The notes beneath the pieces were generated by a model. The model saw only the letters and a list, made by a program, of their open reading frames with translations. It ran no database searches and was not told where the DNA came from. Source: Rathayibacter oskolensis (GTDB lineage Bacteria > Actinomycetota > Actinomycetes > Actinomycetales > Microbacteriaceae). Taken from it: a stretch of DNA of 64,000 nucleotides. Position 1 is the stretch's first letter. The number at the start of each line of letters is the position of its first letter. Where the stretch lies: contig NZ_FXBM01000003.1 in NCBI RefSeq assembly GCF_900177245.1, forward strand, positions 62,001 to 126,000. Reading direction: 5' to 3'. Positions 8,050 through 16,249 of this stretch are shown in pieces. Made by a program: the position numbers and the translations under genes.

Positions 8050-9549
8050 TCACACGCCCGCGAGCACGCCCTCCTGCTCGCGATCGAGCTCGCTGCGCAC
8101 CGTCCGCTCGCCGTCGAGCTCGCGCGACGAGCGCGGGACGAGCAGCCCGACCACGACGTACGTGGCGAACCCGATCACCGCGGCGACGAGGGTCGCGTAG
8201 CCGTCGAAACCGGCTCCGATCAGGTCGTTAGGGATGTAGAAGATGTCGTTGGGGACGCCGTAGAGGGTCGGGGTGAGCGCGAGGAACACCATGCGCACCG
8301 CGAAGCCGACGGCCGCCGAGACGAGCGCCGCCGCGACTCCCGGGCGCTTCCAGAAGATGCCGAAGAGGAACGGCGCCGCGAGGCAGGCGAGCATGAGGTC
8401 GAACGCGAGCGTCAGCAGGATGCCCGTCTGGCTCACGCGGATCGCGAGGAACGAGCCGAGCACCACGATCGGGACCATCGCGACGCGGGTCCACTTCAGC
8501 AGCGGGTCGGACCCGGAGCCGGTGTGCCGGCGGACCGAGAGCACGTTGCGCACCACGATCGCCGAGGTGGCGAGGATGGCGCCGGAGGCCGTCGAGAACG
8601 ACGCGGCGACGACTCCCGAGAGCACCAGGATGGCGATGAGCGGCGGTGCGTAGTCATCGAGCAGCGTGAACAGCACGGGCCCGTCGGCGGTCGTGATGCC
8701 GAGGACGGCGGTCGCGGTCAGAGCCACGATCGCGAAGATCGAGCCGATCGCCGCGGTGCCGACGGCGGCCGCGTAGCAGGCGCGACGCGCCACCTCCGGA
8801 GACTTCGCACCGAAGATGCGCTGCATGAAGTCGATCGCGACCAGGTCGCCGATGCCGAGCGCGACGAGGGTCGCCCAGTTGACGGGGGCGCCCATCGCGG
8901 GGTCGGTGAGCTGCTCGAAGTCGAACGGGCCCATCCCCTCCGGGATCACGATTCCGTAGGCGAGCGCCACCCAGACGAGCAGCGAGATCGAGGCGACCAC
9001 GGTGATGACCGTCTGGATGGCGGCCGTGTAGGCGTCGGAGAAGAGACCGCCGGCGATCGTGTAGCTGAGCACGAGGGCGACCGAGAGGATCACGCCCCAC
9101 GCGTAGGGGATGCCGGCGAAGCGCTCGAGGAGGAAGCCGCAGGCGACGAGGTTGCCCGCCAGCAGGATCGTGAACGACAGCACCATGATCACCGACGCGA
9201 CGATCTCGGTGGCGCGGTTGTAGCGCATCCGGAAGAAGTCGGCGAGCGTGAAGAGCTTCATGGCGTTCATCGGCTTGGCGAGGAAGAGCCCCGTGATCAG
9301 CAGGCAGACGGCGAGGCCGATCGCGAGCGACGCGCCCGCCCAGAAGCCGAACTGCGAGGTGAGGTCGGTGTTGCCGACGGTCGCGTTGGAGTCGACGGCC
9401 GCCGCGGTGAGCGAGACGGCCACGAGCGGGATGCCGAGGCGGCGCCCGGCGACGAGGTAGTTGGCGCTGTCTCCGTCGATCTTGCGGGCGACCGCGATGC
9501 CGACGGCGAGGACCACCAGGACGGTGATCCCCACTCCGAGGATGATCAT
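8050..9549 (-). CDS. sodium:solute symporter (SSS family)
   Basis: The 499-residue protein is strongly hydrophobic, with about 13 predicted membrane segments. It has SSS-family features, including the N-terminal region ending in NYLVAGRRLGIPL and the conserved LTAAAVDSNATVGNT and AGGLFSDAYTAAIQ segments. SSS transporters of this subgroup take up urea, small amides or carboxylates with sodium. Its promoter region carries a palindrome (TCTATC....GATAGA, 9587-9602) that recurs before the carboxylase operon at 11.14 kb, with the TetR gene between them. It is therefore probably the uptake system for the substrate degraded by that operon (urea or guanidine). Confidence 0.9.
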   Translation of the reverse strand: MIILGVGITVLVVLAVGIAVARKIDGDSANYLVAGRRLGIPLVAVSLTAAAVDSNATVGNTDLTSQFGFWAGASLAIGLAVCLLITGLFLAKPMNAMKLFTLADFFRMRYNRATEIVASVIMVLSFTILLAGNLVACGFLLERFAGIPYAWGVILSVALVLSYTIAGGLFSDAYTAAIQTVITVVASISLLVWVALAYGIVIPEGMGPFDFEQLTDPAMGAPVNWATLVALGIGDLVAIDFMQRIFGAKSPEVARRACYAAAVGTAAIGSIFAIVALTATAVLGITTADGPVLFTLLDDYAPPLIAILVLSGVVAASFSTASGAILATSAIVVRNVLSVRRHTGSGSDPLLKWTRVAMVPIVVLGSFLAIRVSQTGILLTLAFDLMLACLAAPFLFGIFWKRPGVAAALVSAAVGFAVRMVFLALTPTLYGVPNDIFYIPNDLIGAGFDGYATLVAAVIGFATYVVVGLLVPRSSRELDGERTVRSELDREQEGVLAGV

Positions 9550-9586
9550 GCGTGCTCCGAGCTGCTGAGTGGTGCGGCGGGGTGTT

Positions 9587-9602
9587 TCTATCGGTTGATA
9601 GA
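9587..9602. promoter_or_regulatory. putative TetR operator upstream of the symporter gene
   Basis: TCTATCGGTTGATAGA is a perfect 6-bp inverted repeat with a 4-base spacer, 38 bp upstream of the symporter start. A near copy (CCTGTCGAGTGATAGA, 11136-11151) precedes the UAAP/carboxylase operon. The TetR gene lies between the two sites and is the natural candidate regulator. Confidence 0.6.
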
Positions 9603-9702
9603 CACGGATCCTGCCGCGCGCTCGGGCGTGGAGTTTTTCGGGCGTGCAACGAACGTGTTAACTCCGTCGCGCGCGCCCGCTGCGGGTGCCCGTCCCGAGC
9701 CT

Positions 9703-10060
9703 CCAGAAGTTGTCGTACTGGGTGGTCGAGTACGACAACTCCTGGACACTCGCGACTCCCCCGCCGTGCCGCGCGCCCGCAGCGGCGAGTGCGCGCGGCC
9801 CGAGACTCCAGAAGTTGTCGTACTGGGTGGTCGAGTACGACAACTTCTGGACACTCGCCGCGCCCGTGCGGTGCCGCGCGCCCGCAGCGACGAGAGCCCG
9901 CGGCTCAAGACTCCAGAAGTTGTCGTAGTCGGCACGCGAGTGCGACAACTTCTAGACACTCGCCGCGCCCATGCGATGCCGCGCGCCTGCAGCGACAGGA
10001 GCGTGCGGCCCGAGACTCCAGAAGTTGTCGTACTGGGCACTCGAGTACGACAACCCTTGG
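9703..10060. repeat. array of four long palindromes at exact 105-bp period
   Basis: Four 43-bp units start at 9703, 9808, 9913 and 10018, exactly 105 bases apart. Each has arms of the form CCAGAAGTTGTCGTAC and GTACGACAACTTCTGG around a short GC-rich centre. The linkers are also related, with the shared words GTGCCGCGCGCC and AGACTCCAG, so the true unit is about 105 bp. In unit 3 the central bases change (GTAGTC / GAGTGC) while the outer arms stay intact. The array fills most of the gap between the convergently placed ends of the symporter promoter region and the TetR gene. No protein gene is supported here. Confidence 0.85.
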
Positions 10061-10092
10061 AGGGTGGCGGGGCGAGGGCGGCGCGACGCGCG

Positions 10093-10746
10093 TCAGCGGA
10101 GGTGCGGCAGCAGGCCCGGGCCGACGGCGAGCGCCTCGGCGACGGCGGCGCGGTCGAGGTCGAGCACCCGCAGGGCGGCGAGCGCCACCGCCTCGGCGTA
10201 GGCGTCGGGCACGACGGGCTGCCGACGGCGCTGGAGGATCACGTTCTCGACGAGCGCGAGCACGAGCGAGGCTCCGGTCCCGGCGTCGGCGACTCCGCAG
10301 GCCGCGACGAGCGTGCGGTAGGCGGTCTCGAGCTCGGAGCGGCGCTCGCGGAACTCGGCGAAGCGCTCGTCGCCGAGCTCGGGCAGCAGGTAGAGCGCGC
10401 CGATGTTGTGCTCGCCCGCGGCGAGCAGGCGCACGTCCGAGATGCAGAGCGCCCAGAGGCGCGCGGCCGGAGGCTCCTCCCGGGTGAGGAGGACCGCCGC
10501 GGCATCGAGAGACGGCTGCACCGTCCCGAGCAGCAGCTCGAGCAGCACCGCGTGCTTGCCTCCGAAGTGGTGGTAGAGCGAGGCCTGGCGGATGCCCGCC
10601 GCGGCCGCGATCGCGTGCGTGCTCGTGCTGCCGAACCCCTCCGTGCAGAACAGTTCGGCGCTCGCGGCGAGGATGTCGGCCCGCGTGCCGCGGCCGGTGA
10701 GCGACGCTCCGGAGGCGCGCGGCCGTCCGGTGGGTGCGCTCGACAT
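10093..10746 (-). CDS. TetR/AcrR family transcriptional regulator
   Basis: The 217-residue protein has an N-terminal TetR helix-turn-helix (about residues 20-68, with DILAASAELFCTEGFGSTST and GIRQASLYHHFGGK) and a helical ligand-binding C-terminal part. The start at 10746 is chosen because the domain begins about 20 residues later; upstream codons in the frame run through the palindromic repeats and are not coding. The gene is flanked on both sides by palindrome arrays. Similar operator-like palindromes lie before the symporter and the carboxylase operon, so it most likely represses both in the absence of urea, guanidine or a derived metabolite. Confidence 0.85.
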   Translation of the reverse strand: MSSAPTGRPRASGASLTGRGTRADILAASAELFCTEGFGSTSTHAIAAAAGIRQASLYHHFGGKHAVLLELLLGTVQPSLDAAAVLLTREEPPAARLWALCISDVRLLAAGEHNIGALYLLPELGDERFAEFRERRSELETAYRTLVAACGVADAGTGASLVLALVENVILQRRRQPVVPDAYAEAVALAALRVLDLDRAAVAEALAVGPGLLPHLR

Positions 10747-10809
10747 GCGCTCGACCGTAGCAGCGGCGCGCGATCCCGCTCGTCGCGAGGCCACTCGAGC
10801 TCCGAGAAC

Positions 10810-11055
10810 GCAGAAGTCGTCGTACTCGAGCGCCGAGTGCGACAACTCGTGGACACTCGGGCTCGCCTGCCGCGGATCCCCGACGTCGGACACATGGCGA
10901 CGCGGACGAGAGTCCGAAAGTTGTCGCACTGGGCGCCGAGTGCGACAACTCTTGGACACTGGCGCGCACGGCACCGCGCGACTCCTGCGCATCGCGGCCA
11001 GGCGGTCGAGAGTCCAGAAGTTGTCGCAGTGGGCGCCGAGTGCGACAACTCTTGG
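10810..11055. repeat. second array of three palindromes
   Basis: Three units of the same family lie at 10810-10852, 10914-10955 and 11014-11055, about 100-104 bp apart. Their arms read AGTTGTCGCACT and AGTGCGACAACT, so relative to the first array a T-A pair in the stem has become C-G on both sides. This is the compensating pattern expected when the hairpin or palindrome itself is preserved. The linkers are less alike than in the first array. The array fills the 447-bp divergent gap between the TetR gene and the UAAP operon; no gene was seen in it. Confidence 0.82.
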
Positions 11056-11135
11056 ACTCTCGGGGTGCCGGCCGCGCGACGAAACACGATCGCAACACCG
11101 GGGTCACGCCCGCGTCACGACGGCGCGGTTGACTT

Positions 11136-11151
11136 CCTGTCGAGTGATAGA
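11136..11151. promoter_or_regulatory. putative TetR operator upstream of the carboxylase operon
   Basis: CCTGTCGAGTGATAGA matches the perfect palindrome at 9587-9602 at the same spacing with two changes in the left half. A TTGACT hexamer (11129-11134) directly precedes it, so a repressor bound here would overlap the promoter. It lies 43 bp before the start of the first operon gene. Confidence 0.5.
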
Positions 11152-11193
11152 AAGCCCCGGACCCCGGCGGCACCGGAACAGAGAGCGCAGCGC

Positions 11194-12018
11194 ATGACCG
11201 CATCGACCACCTCGACCACGGCGGGCGCCCGCGAGCACGCCCGCGCTCAGGAGGGGACCGCCGCCGAGTCCGGTCCGCTCGTCCCCGCGAGCCTGCACCC
11301 CGACCCTCCGGTCGAGCCCGATCGCCTCCGCTGGTCCGAGCGGATCGCCGGCGGCGGCTACGGCCACAGGGTCCTCGCCCGCGGCACGCACCTGCGCCTG
11401 ACCGATGTGACCGGCGACGCCTGCGTGTCGCTCCTGCTCTACAACGCCCTCGAGCCGCATGAGCGCCTCAACGTCGCCGACACCGTGAAGGTGCAGTGGC
11501 AGGTCTACGCCGGCACCGGTCAGCTGCTGCTCAGCGACCAGGGTCGCGTGCTCGCCAGCGTCGTCGCCGACGGGTCAGGGCACCACGACACGATCTACGG
11601 CACCACCGCGCTCGCCCGCAACGTCGAGCGCTACGGCGACGGCTCCCCCCAGGGCCCCTCGCCCGCCGGCCGTGAGCTGCTGCTGCTCGGAGCCGCGAAG
11701 CACAGGCTCACCCGGCGCGACCTGCCGCCGAGCGTCTCGTACTTCCAGGGCGTGCGGATCCGCGAGGACGGCAGTCCGGAGTGGCTCGGCAGCGCCGGCC
11801 CCGGCCGGTCGGTGACTCTGCGCCTCGAGATGCCGGCGGTCGTGCTGCTCGCGAACACCGCGCATCCGCTCGACCCGCGACCCGCCTTCACCGTCGGTCC
11901 CGTCGACGTGCTGGCCTGGGCCGGCGAGCCCGCGACCCCGGAGGAGCGCACCGCGACTCCCGAGGGCCGCCGCGCCTACCTCAACACCGACGACTACCTG
12001 CAGGCGAGGGGCCACTGA
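11194..12018 (+). CDS. DUF1989 protein, urea-carboxylase-associated (carboxyguanidine deiminase subunit type)
   Basis: The 274-residue protein has a disordered, Thr/Ala-rich start of about 35 residues. A DUF1989-type domain then covers about 40-235 (GTHLRLTDVTGDACVSLLLY and LSDQGRVLASVVADGSGHHDTIYG). It is the larger of the two UAAP proteins that accompany bacterial urea carboxylases. In characterised systems such pairs act as carboxyguanidine deiminase (CgdA/CgdB) on the product of a guanidine carboxylase. The gene's last base is the first base of the next ATG, so the pair is translationally coupled, as expected for two subunits. Confidence 0.85.
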   Translation: MTASTTSTTAGAREHARAQEGTAAESGPLVPASLHPDPPVEPDRLRWSERIAGGGYGHRVLARGTHLRLTDVTGDACVSLLLYNALEPHERLNVADTVKVQWQVYAGTGQLLLSDQGRVLASVVADGSGHHDTIYGTTALARNVERYGDGSPQGPSPAGRELLLLGAAKHRLTRRDLPPSVSYFQGVRIREDGSPEWLGSAGPGRSVTLRLEMPAVVLLANTAHPLDPRPAFTVGPVDVLAWAGEPATPEERTATPEGRRAYLNTDDYLQARGH

Positions 12019-12671
12019 TGAGCATGAGCACCGAGATCCACCGCGAGACCGTCGCCGCCCGCGCCCCCTGGTCGCGGATCCTCAAGCGGGGCGAGACCCT
12101 GACCATCGTCGACGTCGACGGCAACCAGGCCGTCGACTTCCTCGCCTACGACGCCGAGGACCTCACCGCCTACTCGGCCGCCGCCACCCTCCAGGCCCAG
12201 GCGAGCGTCTACCTCGTCACCGGCTCGGTGCTGCGCGACGCCGAGCACCGGCCGCTGCTGACCGTGATCGCGACCGATGTCGAGCGCCACGACACCCTCG
12301 GCGGCGCCTGCTCGAAAGAGAGCAACACCCTCCGCTACGGCTTCCACACCTATGCCCAGCACGCCTGCGCCGAGAACTTCGTCGCCGAGCTGTCGCGCTA
12401 CGGGATGGGCAAGCGCGACCAGGTCTCGAACGTGAACTGGTTCATGAACGTGCCGGTCGATCCCGACGGCGCGCTCGGGATCGTCGACGGCATCTCCGCT
12501 CCCGGGCTCAGCGTCAGCCTGCGTGCCGAGCGCGACACCCTCGTGGTCGTCTCGAACTGCCCGCAGATCAACAACCCGTGCAACGGCTTCGACCCGAGCC
12601 GCGCCGAGATGATCGTCCACAGCGCCGCAGGGACCGCCGCCACCGAGACCAAGGCCGCCGCCACCGCATGA
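12018..12671 (+). CDS. DUF1989 protein, second UAAP-type subunit
   Basis: The 217-residue protein is almost entirely a DUF1989 domain, with DVDGNQAVDFLAYDAED near the start, a Cys/Asn-rich patch GGACSKESNTLRYG (about residue 95-108) and VVVSNCPQINNPCNGF near the end, which may supply metal ligands. It is the smaller partner of the preceding protein. The ATG overlaps the preceding stop, and the next gene overlaps its stop in turn (ATGA), so the three are made together. Residues after about 205 are a low-complexity Ala/Thr tail. Function assignment follows the family and neighbourhood. Confidence 0.87.
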   Translation: MSMSTEIHRETVAARAPWSRILKRGETLTIVDVDGNQAVDFLAYDAEDLTAYSAAATLQAQASVYLVTGSVLRDAEHRPLLTVIATDVERHDTLGGACSKESNTLRYGFHTYAQHACAENFVAELSRYGMGKRDQVSNVNWFMNVPVDPDGALGIVDGISAPGLSVSLRAERDTLVVVSNCPQINNPCNGFDPSRAEMIVHSAAGTAATETKAAATA

Positions 12672-15600
12672 CCTTCGACACCCTCCTCGTCGCCAACCGC
12701 GGCGAGATCGCCGTCCGCATCCTCCGCACCGCGAAGGCCATGGGCCTGCGCACCGTCGCGGTCCACTCCGACGCCGACCTCGGAGCCGCCCACGTCGCCC
12801 TCGCCGACGAGGCGGTCAGGATCGGCCCGGCCCCCGCGGCCGAGAGCTACCTCCGCATCGACGCGATCCTCGAGGCGGCTCGAGCGACCGGCGCCGGCGC
12901 GATCCACCCCGGCTACGGCTTCCTCAGCGAGAACGCCGAGTTCGCGCGCGCCTGCGAGGCGGCGGGCATCGTCTTCGTCGGACCGACCCCCGAGCAGCTC
13001 GAGGTCTTCGGCGCCAAGCACACCGCCCGTGACGCCGCCGAGCGGGCGGGCGTCCCCCTGCTCGCCGGTACCGGCCTCCTCGACGACGCCGATCACGCCG
13101 CCCGCGAGGCCGCGCGCATCGGCTACCCCGTGATGCTCAAGGCGACGGCGGGAGGCGGCGGCATCGGCATGCGCGCCTGCCGCGACGAGGCCGAGCTGCG
13201 CACCGCGTGGCGCGAGGTGCGCCGTCTCGCCGAGGCGGGCTTCTCCTCCGCGGGCGTGTTCCTCGAGCGCCTGGTCGAGCGGGCCCGCCACGTCGAGGTA
13301 CAGGTGTTCGGCGACGGCGAGGGCCGCGTCGTGTCGCTCGGCGACCGCGACTGCTCCCTCCAGCGCCGCAACCAGAAGGTGGTCGAGGAGAGCCCGGCGC
13401 CCGATCTGCCCGACCACGTCAGGGACACGATCGCGGAGGCGTCGCGCCGGCTGTGCGCGGAGGCGGGCTACCGCAGCGCGGGCACCGTCGAGTACATCTA
13501 CGACCCGGTGCGGCAGGAGGCGGCCTTCCTCGAGGTGAACACGCGCCTCCAGGTCGAGCACCCGGTGACGGAGTCGCGCTACGGCATCGACCTGGTCGAG
13601 TGGATGCTGCGCCTCGCGCAGGGCGAGTCCGCCTTCCTCCACGAGATCCCGGAGCCGCGCGGCGCGGCCGTCGAGGCCCGCGTCTACGCCGAGAACCCCG
13701 ACCTGGGCAACGCGCCGAGCTCGGGCACGATCACGCAGGCGCTCTTCCCCGAGGGCGTCCGCGTCGACGGCTGGATCCGCGCCGGATCGGAGGTGTCGAC
13801 CGCCTACGATCCGCTGCTCGCGAAGGTGATCGTGACCGGCGAGGACCGCACCGCCGCGTGGGCCGCCCTCGGCGACGCGCTCGCGGGCACCCGCGTCGAC
13901 GGCATCGCGACGAACGTGGGGCTCCTCCGCGCCATCGCCGCCGAGCCGTCGGTGCTCGCCGCCGAGCACTCGACCGCGACGCTCGACGGCATCCGCGACG
14001 CGACTGCGCGCCTCGAGGTGCTCAAGGGCGGCATGCTCACCACCGTGCAGGACCTGCCCGGCCGCCTCGGCTACTGGCCGGTCGGCATCCCGCCGTCGGG
14101 GCCGATGGATCCGCTGTCGTTCCGGCTCGGCAACACCGCGCTCGGCAACCCCGAGAACGCGCCCGGACTCGAGATCACGATGAGCGGGCCCACCCTCCGC
14201 TTCCACTCCACCACCCGCGTCGTGCTCACCGGCGCCCCCGCGCCCGCCACCCTCGACGGCGCGCCGATCGCGCAGTGGGAGCCGATCACCGTCCCCGCGG
14301 GCGGGGTCCTCGCCGTCGGGACGGCCGAGCGCGGCATGCGGATGTACCTCCTGGTCGAGGGCGGCCTCGATCTGCCGCTCGTCCTCGGCTCGGCGAGCAC
14401 GTTCGACCTCGGCGCGATCGGCGGCCACGCGGGTCGCGCGCTCGCACCGGGCGACGTGCTCGGCATCACGACGCCCGAGGCGCCTCACGCGGTCTCCGCC
14501 GTGCCGGTCGCCGAGCGCCCCGAGTTCCCGACCGCGTGGACGCTCGCCGCGCTCGAGGGTCCGCACGCCGCTCCGGAGTTCTTCACGCCCGAGGACATGG
14601 ACGTGTTCTACGAGACCTCCTGGGACGTGCACTTCAACTCCGCCCGCACCGGCGTCCGCCTCGTCGGCCCGAAGCCGCGCTGGGCGCGCCCCGACGGCGG
14701 CGAGGCGGGGCTGCACCCCTCCAACATCCACGACACCCCCTACGCCGTCGGCGCGGTCGACTACACGGGCGACCTGCCGATCCTGCTCGGCCCCGACGGC
14801 CCGAGCCTCGGAGGCTTCACCTGCCCCGCGAGCGTCGCGACCGGCCACCTGTGGCGGCTCGGGCAGCTCCGCCCCGGCGACACCGTGCGCTTCGTGCCGG
14901 TCACCGCGACGCAGGCGACGCGCCTCCTCGACGCTCCGCTCGACGAGCCGGCCGCCGGCCGGGCACCCGTCGCCGACGAGGGCGTGCTGCACCGCCGCCC
15001 CGCGCACGACGGCGACCCCTCGCTGGTGCTGCGCCGCACCGGCGACGCGAACCTCCTCGTCGAGATCGGCGAGATGAGCCTCGACATCGCCTCCCGGATG
15101 CGGGTGCACGCGATCGCCGAGACGCTCGAGCGCGCCGCCCTGCCGGGCGTGATCGAGCTGACCCCCGGCATCCGCTCGCTGCAGGTGCACTTCGACCCGC
15201 GCACCACGTCGACCGCCGTGGTCGCCGAGGCCGTGCTCGCGGCGGAGGCGCTGCTCCCCGCGACCGCCGACCTGCGGGTCCCGAGCCGCACCGTGCACCT
15301 CCCCCTCGCGTGGGACGACCCGTCGACCCGCGAGGCGATCCGCCGCTACATGGCGGGCGTCCGCGACGACGCGCCCTGGTGCCCGTGGAACATCGAGTTC
15401 ATCCGCCGCATCAACGGCCTCGAGAGCGTCGACGACGTCTACCGCACCGTCTTCGAGGCCGAGTACCTCGTGCTCGGACTGGGCGACGTCTACCTCGGCG
15501 CGCCGGTCGCGACTCCGCTCGACCCCCGGCACCGGCTCGTCACCACCAAGTACAACCCGGCGCGCACCTGGACCCCGCAGAACGCGGTCGGCATCGGCGG

Positions 15601-16249
15601 CGCCTACCTCTGCATCTACGGGATGGAGGGGCCCGGCGGCTACCAGTTCGTCGGACGCACCGTGCCGATCTGGTCGACGCACCACCAGGCCGGAGCCTTC
15701 GAGGCCGGAGTGCCGTGGCTGCTGCGGTTCTTCGACCGCATCCGCTGGTACCCCGTGGAGCCCGAGGAGCTGCTGGAGTTGCGCGCATCGATGGCCGCGG
15801 GGCGACTGCCGCTGCACATCGAGGAGGGGACCTTCGGCCTCGCCGAGTACCAGGAGTTCCTCGCCGAGAACGCGGAGGGCATCGCCGAGTTCCGCGCCTC
15901 GCAGGCGACCGCGTTCGGCGCCGAACGCGACGCGTGGGTGGCCTCGGGCGAGTTCGACCGCGAGGAGGTGGTGCCCGCGCCGCCCGCGTCGGGCGCCGTC
16001 GAGATCCCCGCGGGCTGCGAGGGTGTCGAGGCGCCGTTCGTCGCGACCGTGTTCCGGCTCGACGTCGCCCCGGGCGACGTGGTCGCCGCCGGGCAGACCC
16101 TGGTCGCCCTCGAGGCGATGAAGATGGAGGCGCCGGTCGCCGCCCCCACGGCCGGCCGCGTGGTCGCCGTGGTCGCGACGGTCGGCGAGCAAGTGGCCGC
16201 GGGCAGCGTGCTCGTCGTGCTCGAGACGATCGAGGAGGAGGCGGCGTGA
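12668..16249 (+). CDS. biotin-dependent urea/guanidine carboxylase
   Basis: The 1,193-residue protein has the complete order of this enzyme class. A biotin carboxylase N-domain (1-110, ANRGEIAVRI) is followed by an ATP-grasp domain (115-320, GGGGIGMRA), the biotin carboxylase C-domain (335-440), KipA/AHS2- and KipI/AHS1-like carboxyltransferase parts (about 450-760 and 790-1000, with LTPGIRSLQVHFD and KYNPARTWTPQNAVGIGG) and a C-terminal biotinyl domain with EAMKMEAP near residue 1150. It carboxylates the substrate at the expense of ATP; the product is passed to the DUF1989 pair and/or the allophanate hydrolase encoded next to it. The DUF1989 neighbours favour guanidine over urea. A specificity-residue comparison was not possible here. 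Confidence 0.92.
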   Translation: MTFDTLLVANRGEIAVRILRTAKAMGLRTVAVHSDADLGAAHVALADEAVRIGPAPAAESYLRIDAILEAARATGAGAIHPGYGFLSENAEFARACEAAGIVFVGPTPEQLEVFGAKHTARDAAERAGVPLLAGTGLLDDADHAAREAARIGYPVMLKATAGGGGIGMRACRDEAELRTAWREVRRLAEAGFSSAGVFLERLVERARHVEVQVFGDGEGRVVSLGDRDCSLQRRNQKVVEESPAPDLPDHVRDTIAEASRRLCAEAGYRSAGTVEYIYDPVRQEAAFLEVNTRLQVEHPVTESRYGIDLVEWMLRLAQGESAFLHEIPEPRGAAVEARVYAENPDLGNAPSSGTITQALFPEGVRVDGWIRAGSEVSTAYDPLLAKVIVTGEDRTAAWAALGDALAGTRVDGIATNVGLLRAIAAEPSVLAAEHSTATLDGIRDATARLEVLKGGMLTTVQDLPGRLGYWPVGIPPSGPMDPLSFRLGNTALGNPENAPGLEITMSGPTLRFHSTTRVVLTGAPAPATLDGAPIAQWEPITVPAGGVLAVGTAERGMRMYLLVEGGLDLPLVLGSASTFDLGAIGGHAGRALAPGDVLGITTPEAPHAVSAVPVAERPEFPTAWTLAALEGPHAAPEFFTPEDMDVFYETSWDVHFNSARTGVRLVGPKPRWARPDGGEAGLHPSNIHDTPYAVGAVDYTGDLPILLGPDGPSLGGFTCPASVATGHLWRLGQLRPGDTVRFVPVTATQATRLLDAPLDEPAAGRAPVADEGVLHRRPAHDGDPSLVLRRTGDANLLVEIGEMSLDIASRMRVHAIAETLERAALPGVIELTPGIRSLQVHFDPRTTSTAVVAEAVLAAEALLPATADLRVPSRTVHLPLAWDDPSTREAIRRYMAGVRDDAPWCPWNIEFIRRINGLESVDDVYRTVFEAEYLVLGLGDVYLGAPVATPLDPRHRLVTTKYNPARTWTPQNAVGIGGAYLCIYGMEGPGGYQFVGRTVPIWSTHHQAGAFEAGVPWLLRFFDRIRWYPVEPEELLELRASMAAGRLPLHIEEGTFGLAEYQEFLAENAEGIAEFRASQATAFGAERDAWVASGEFDREEVVPAPPASGAVEIPAGCEGVEAPFVATVFRLDVAPGDVVAAGQTLVALEAMKMEAPVAAPTAGRVVAVVATVGEQVAAGSVLVVLETIEEEAA

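Noticed and set aside
9686-9928. Open frame with repeated peptide LQKLSYWVVEYDN across the palindrome array
   Set aside because: The frame exists because the 105-bp period is a multiple of three. It lacks a ribosome site, is closed by stops in the third unit, and base changes preserve the hairpin rather than the peptide.
9703-10060. Palindrome array as a CRISPR array
   Set aside because: The period is 105 bp, the repeats are long inverted repeats, the linkers are similar to each other rather than unique, and no cas gene is near.
7603-11193. Very long plus-strand open frame across the symporter and TetR genes
   Set aside because: It is antisense to clear, well-conserved genes and rich in Arg and Glu as expected for a shadow frame in GC-rich DNA. 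Only its last part (from 11194) is a real gene.
11056-11193. Guanidine riboswitch before the UAAP operon
   Set aside because: Neither the conserved core nor the stem arrangement of the known guanidine riboswitches is recognisable; a TetR-type palindrome explains control better.
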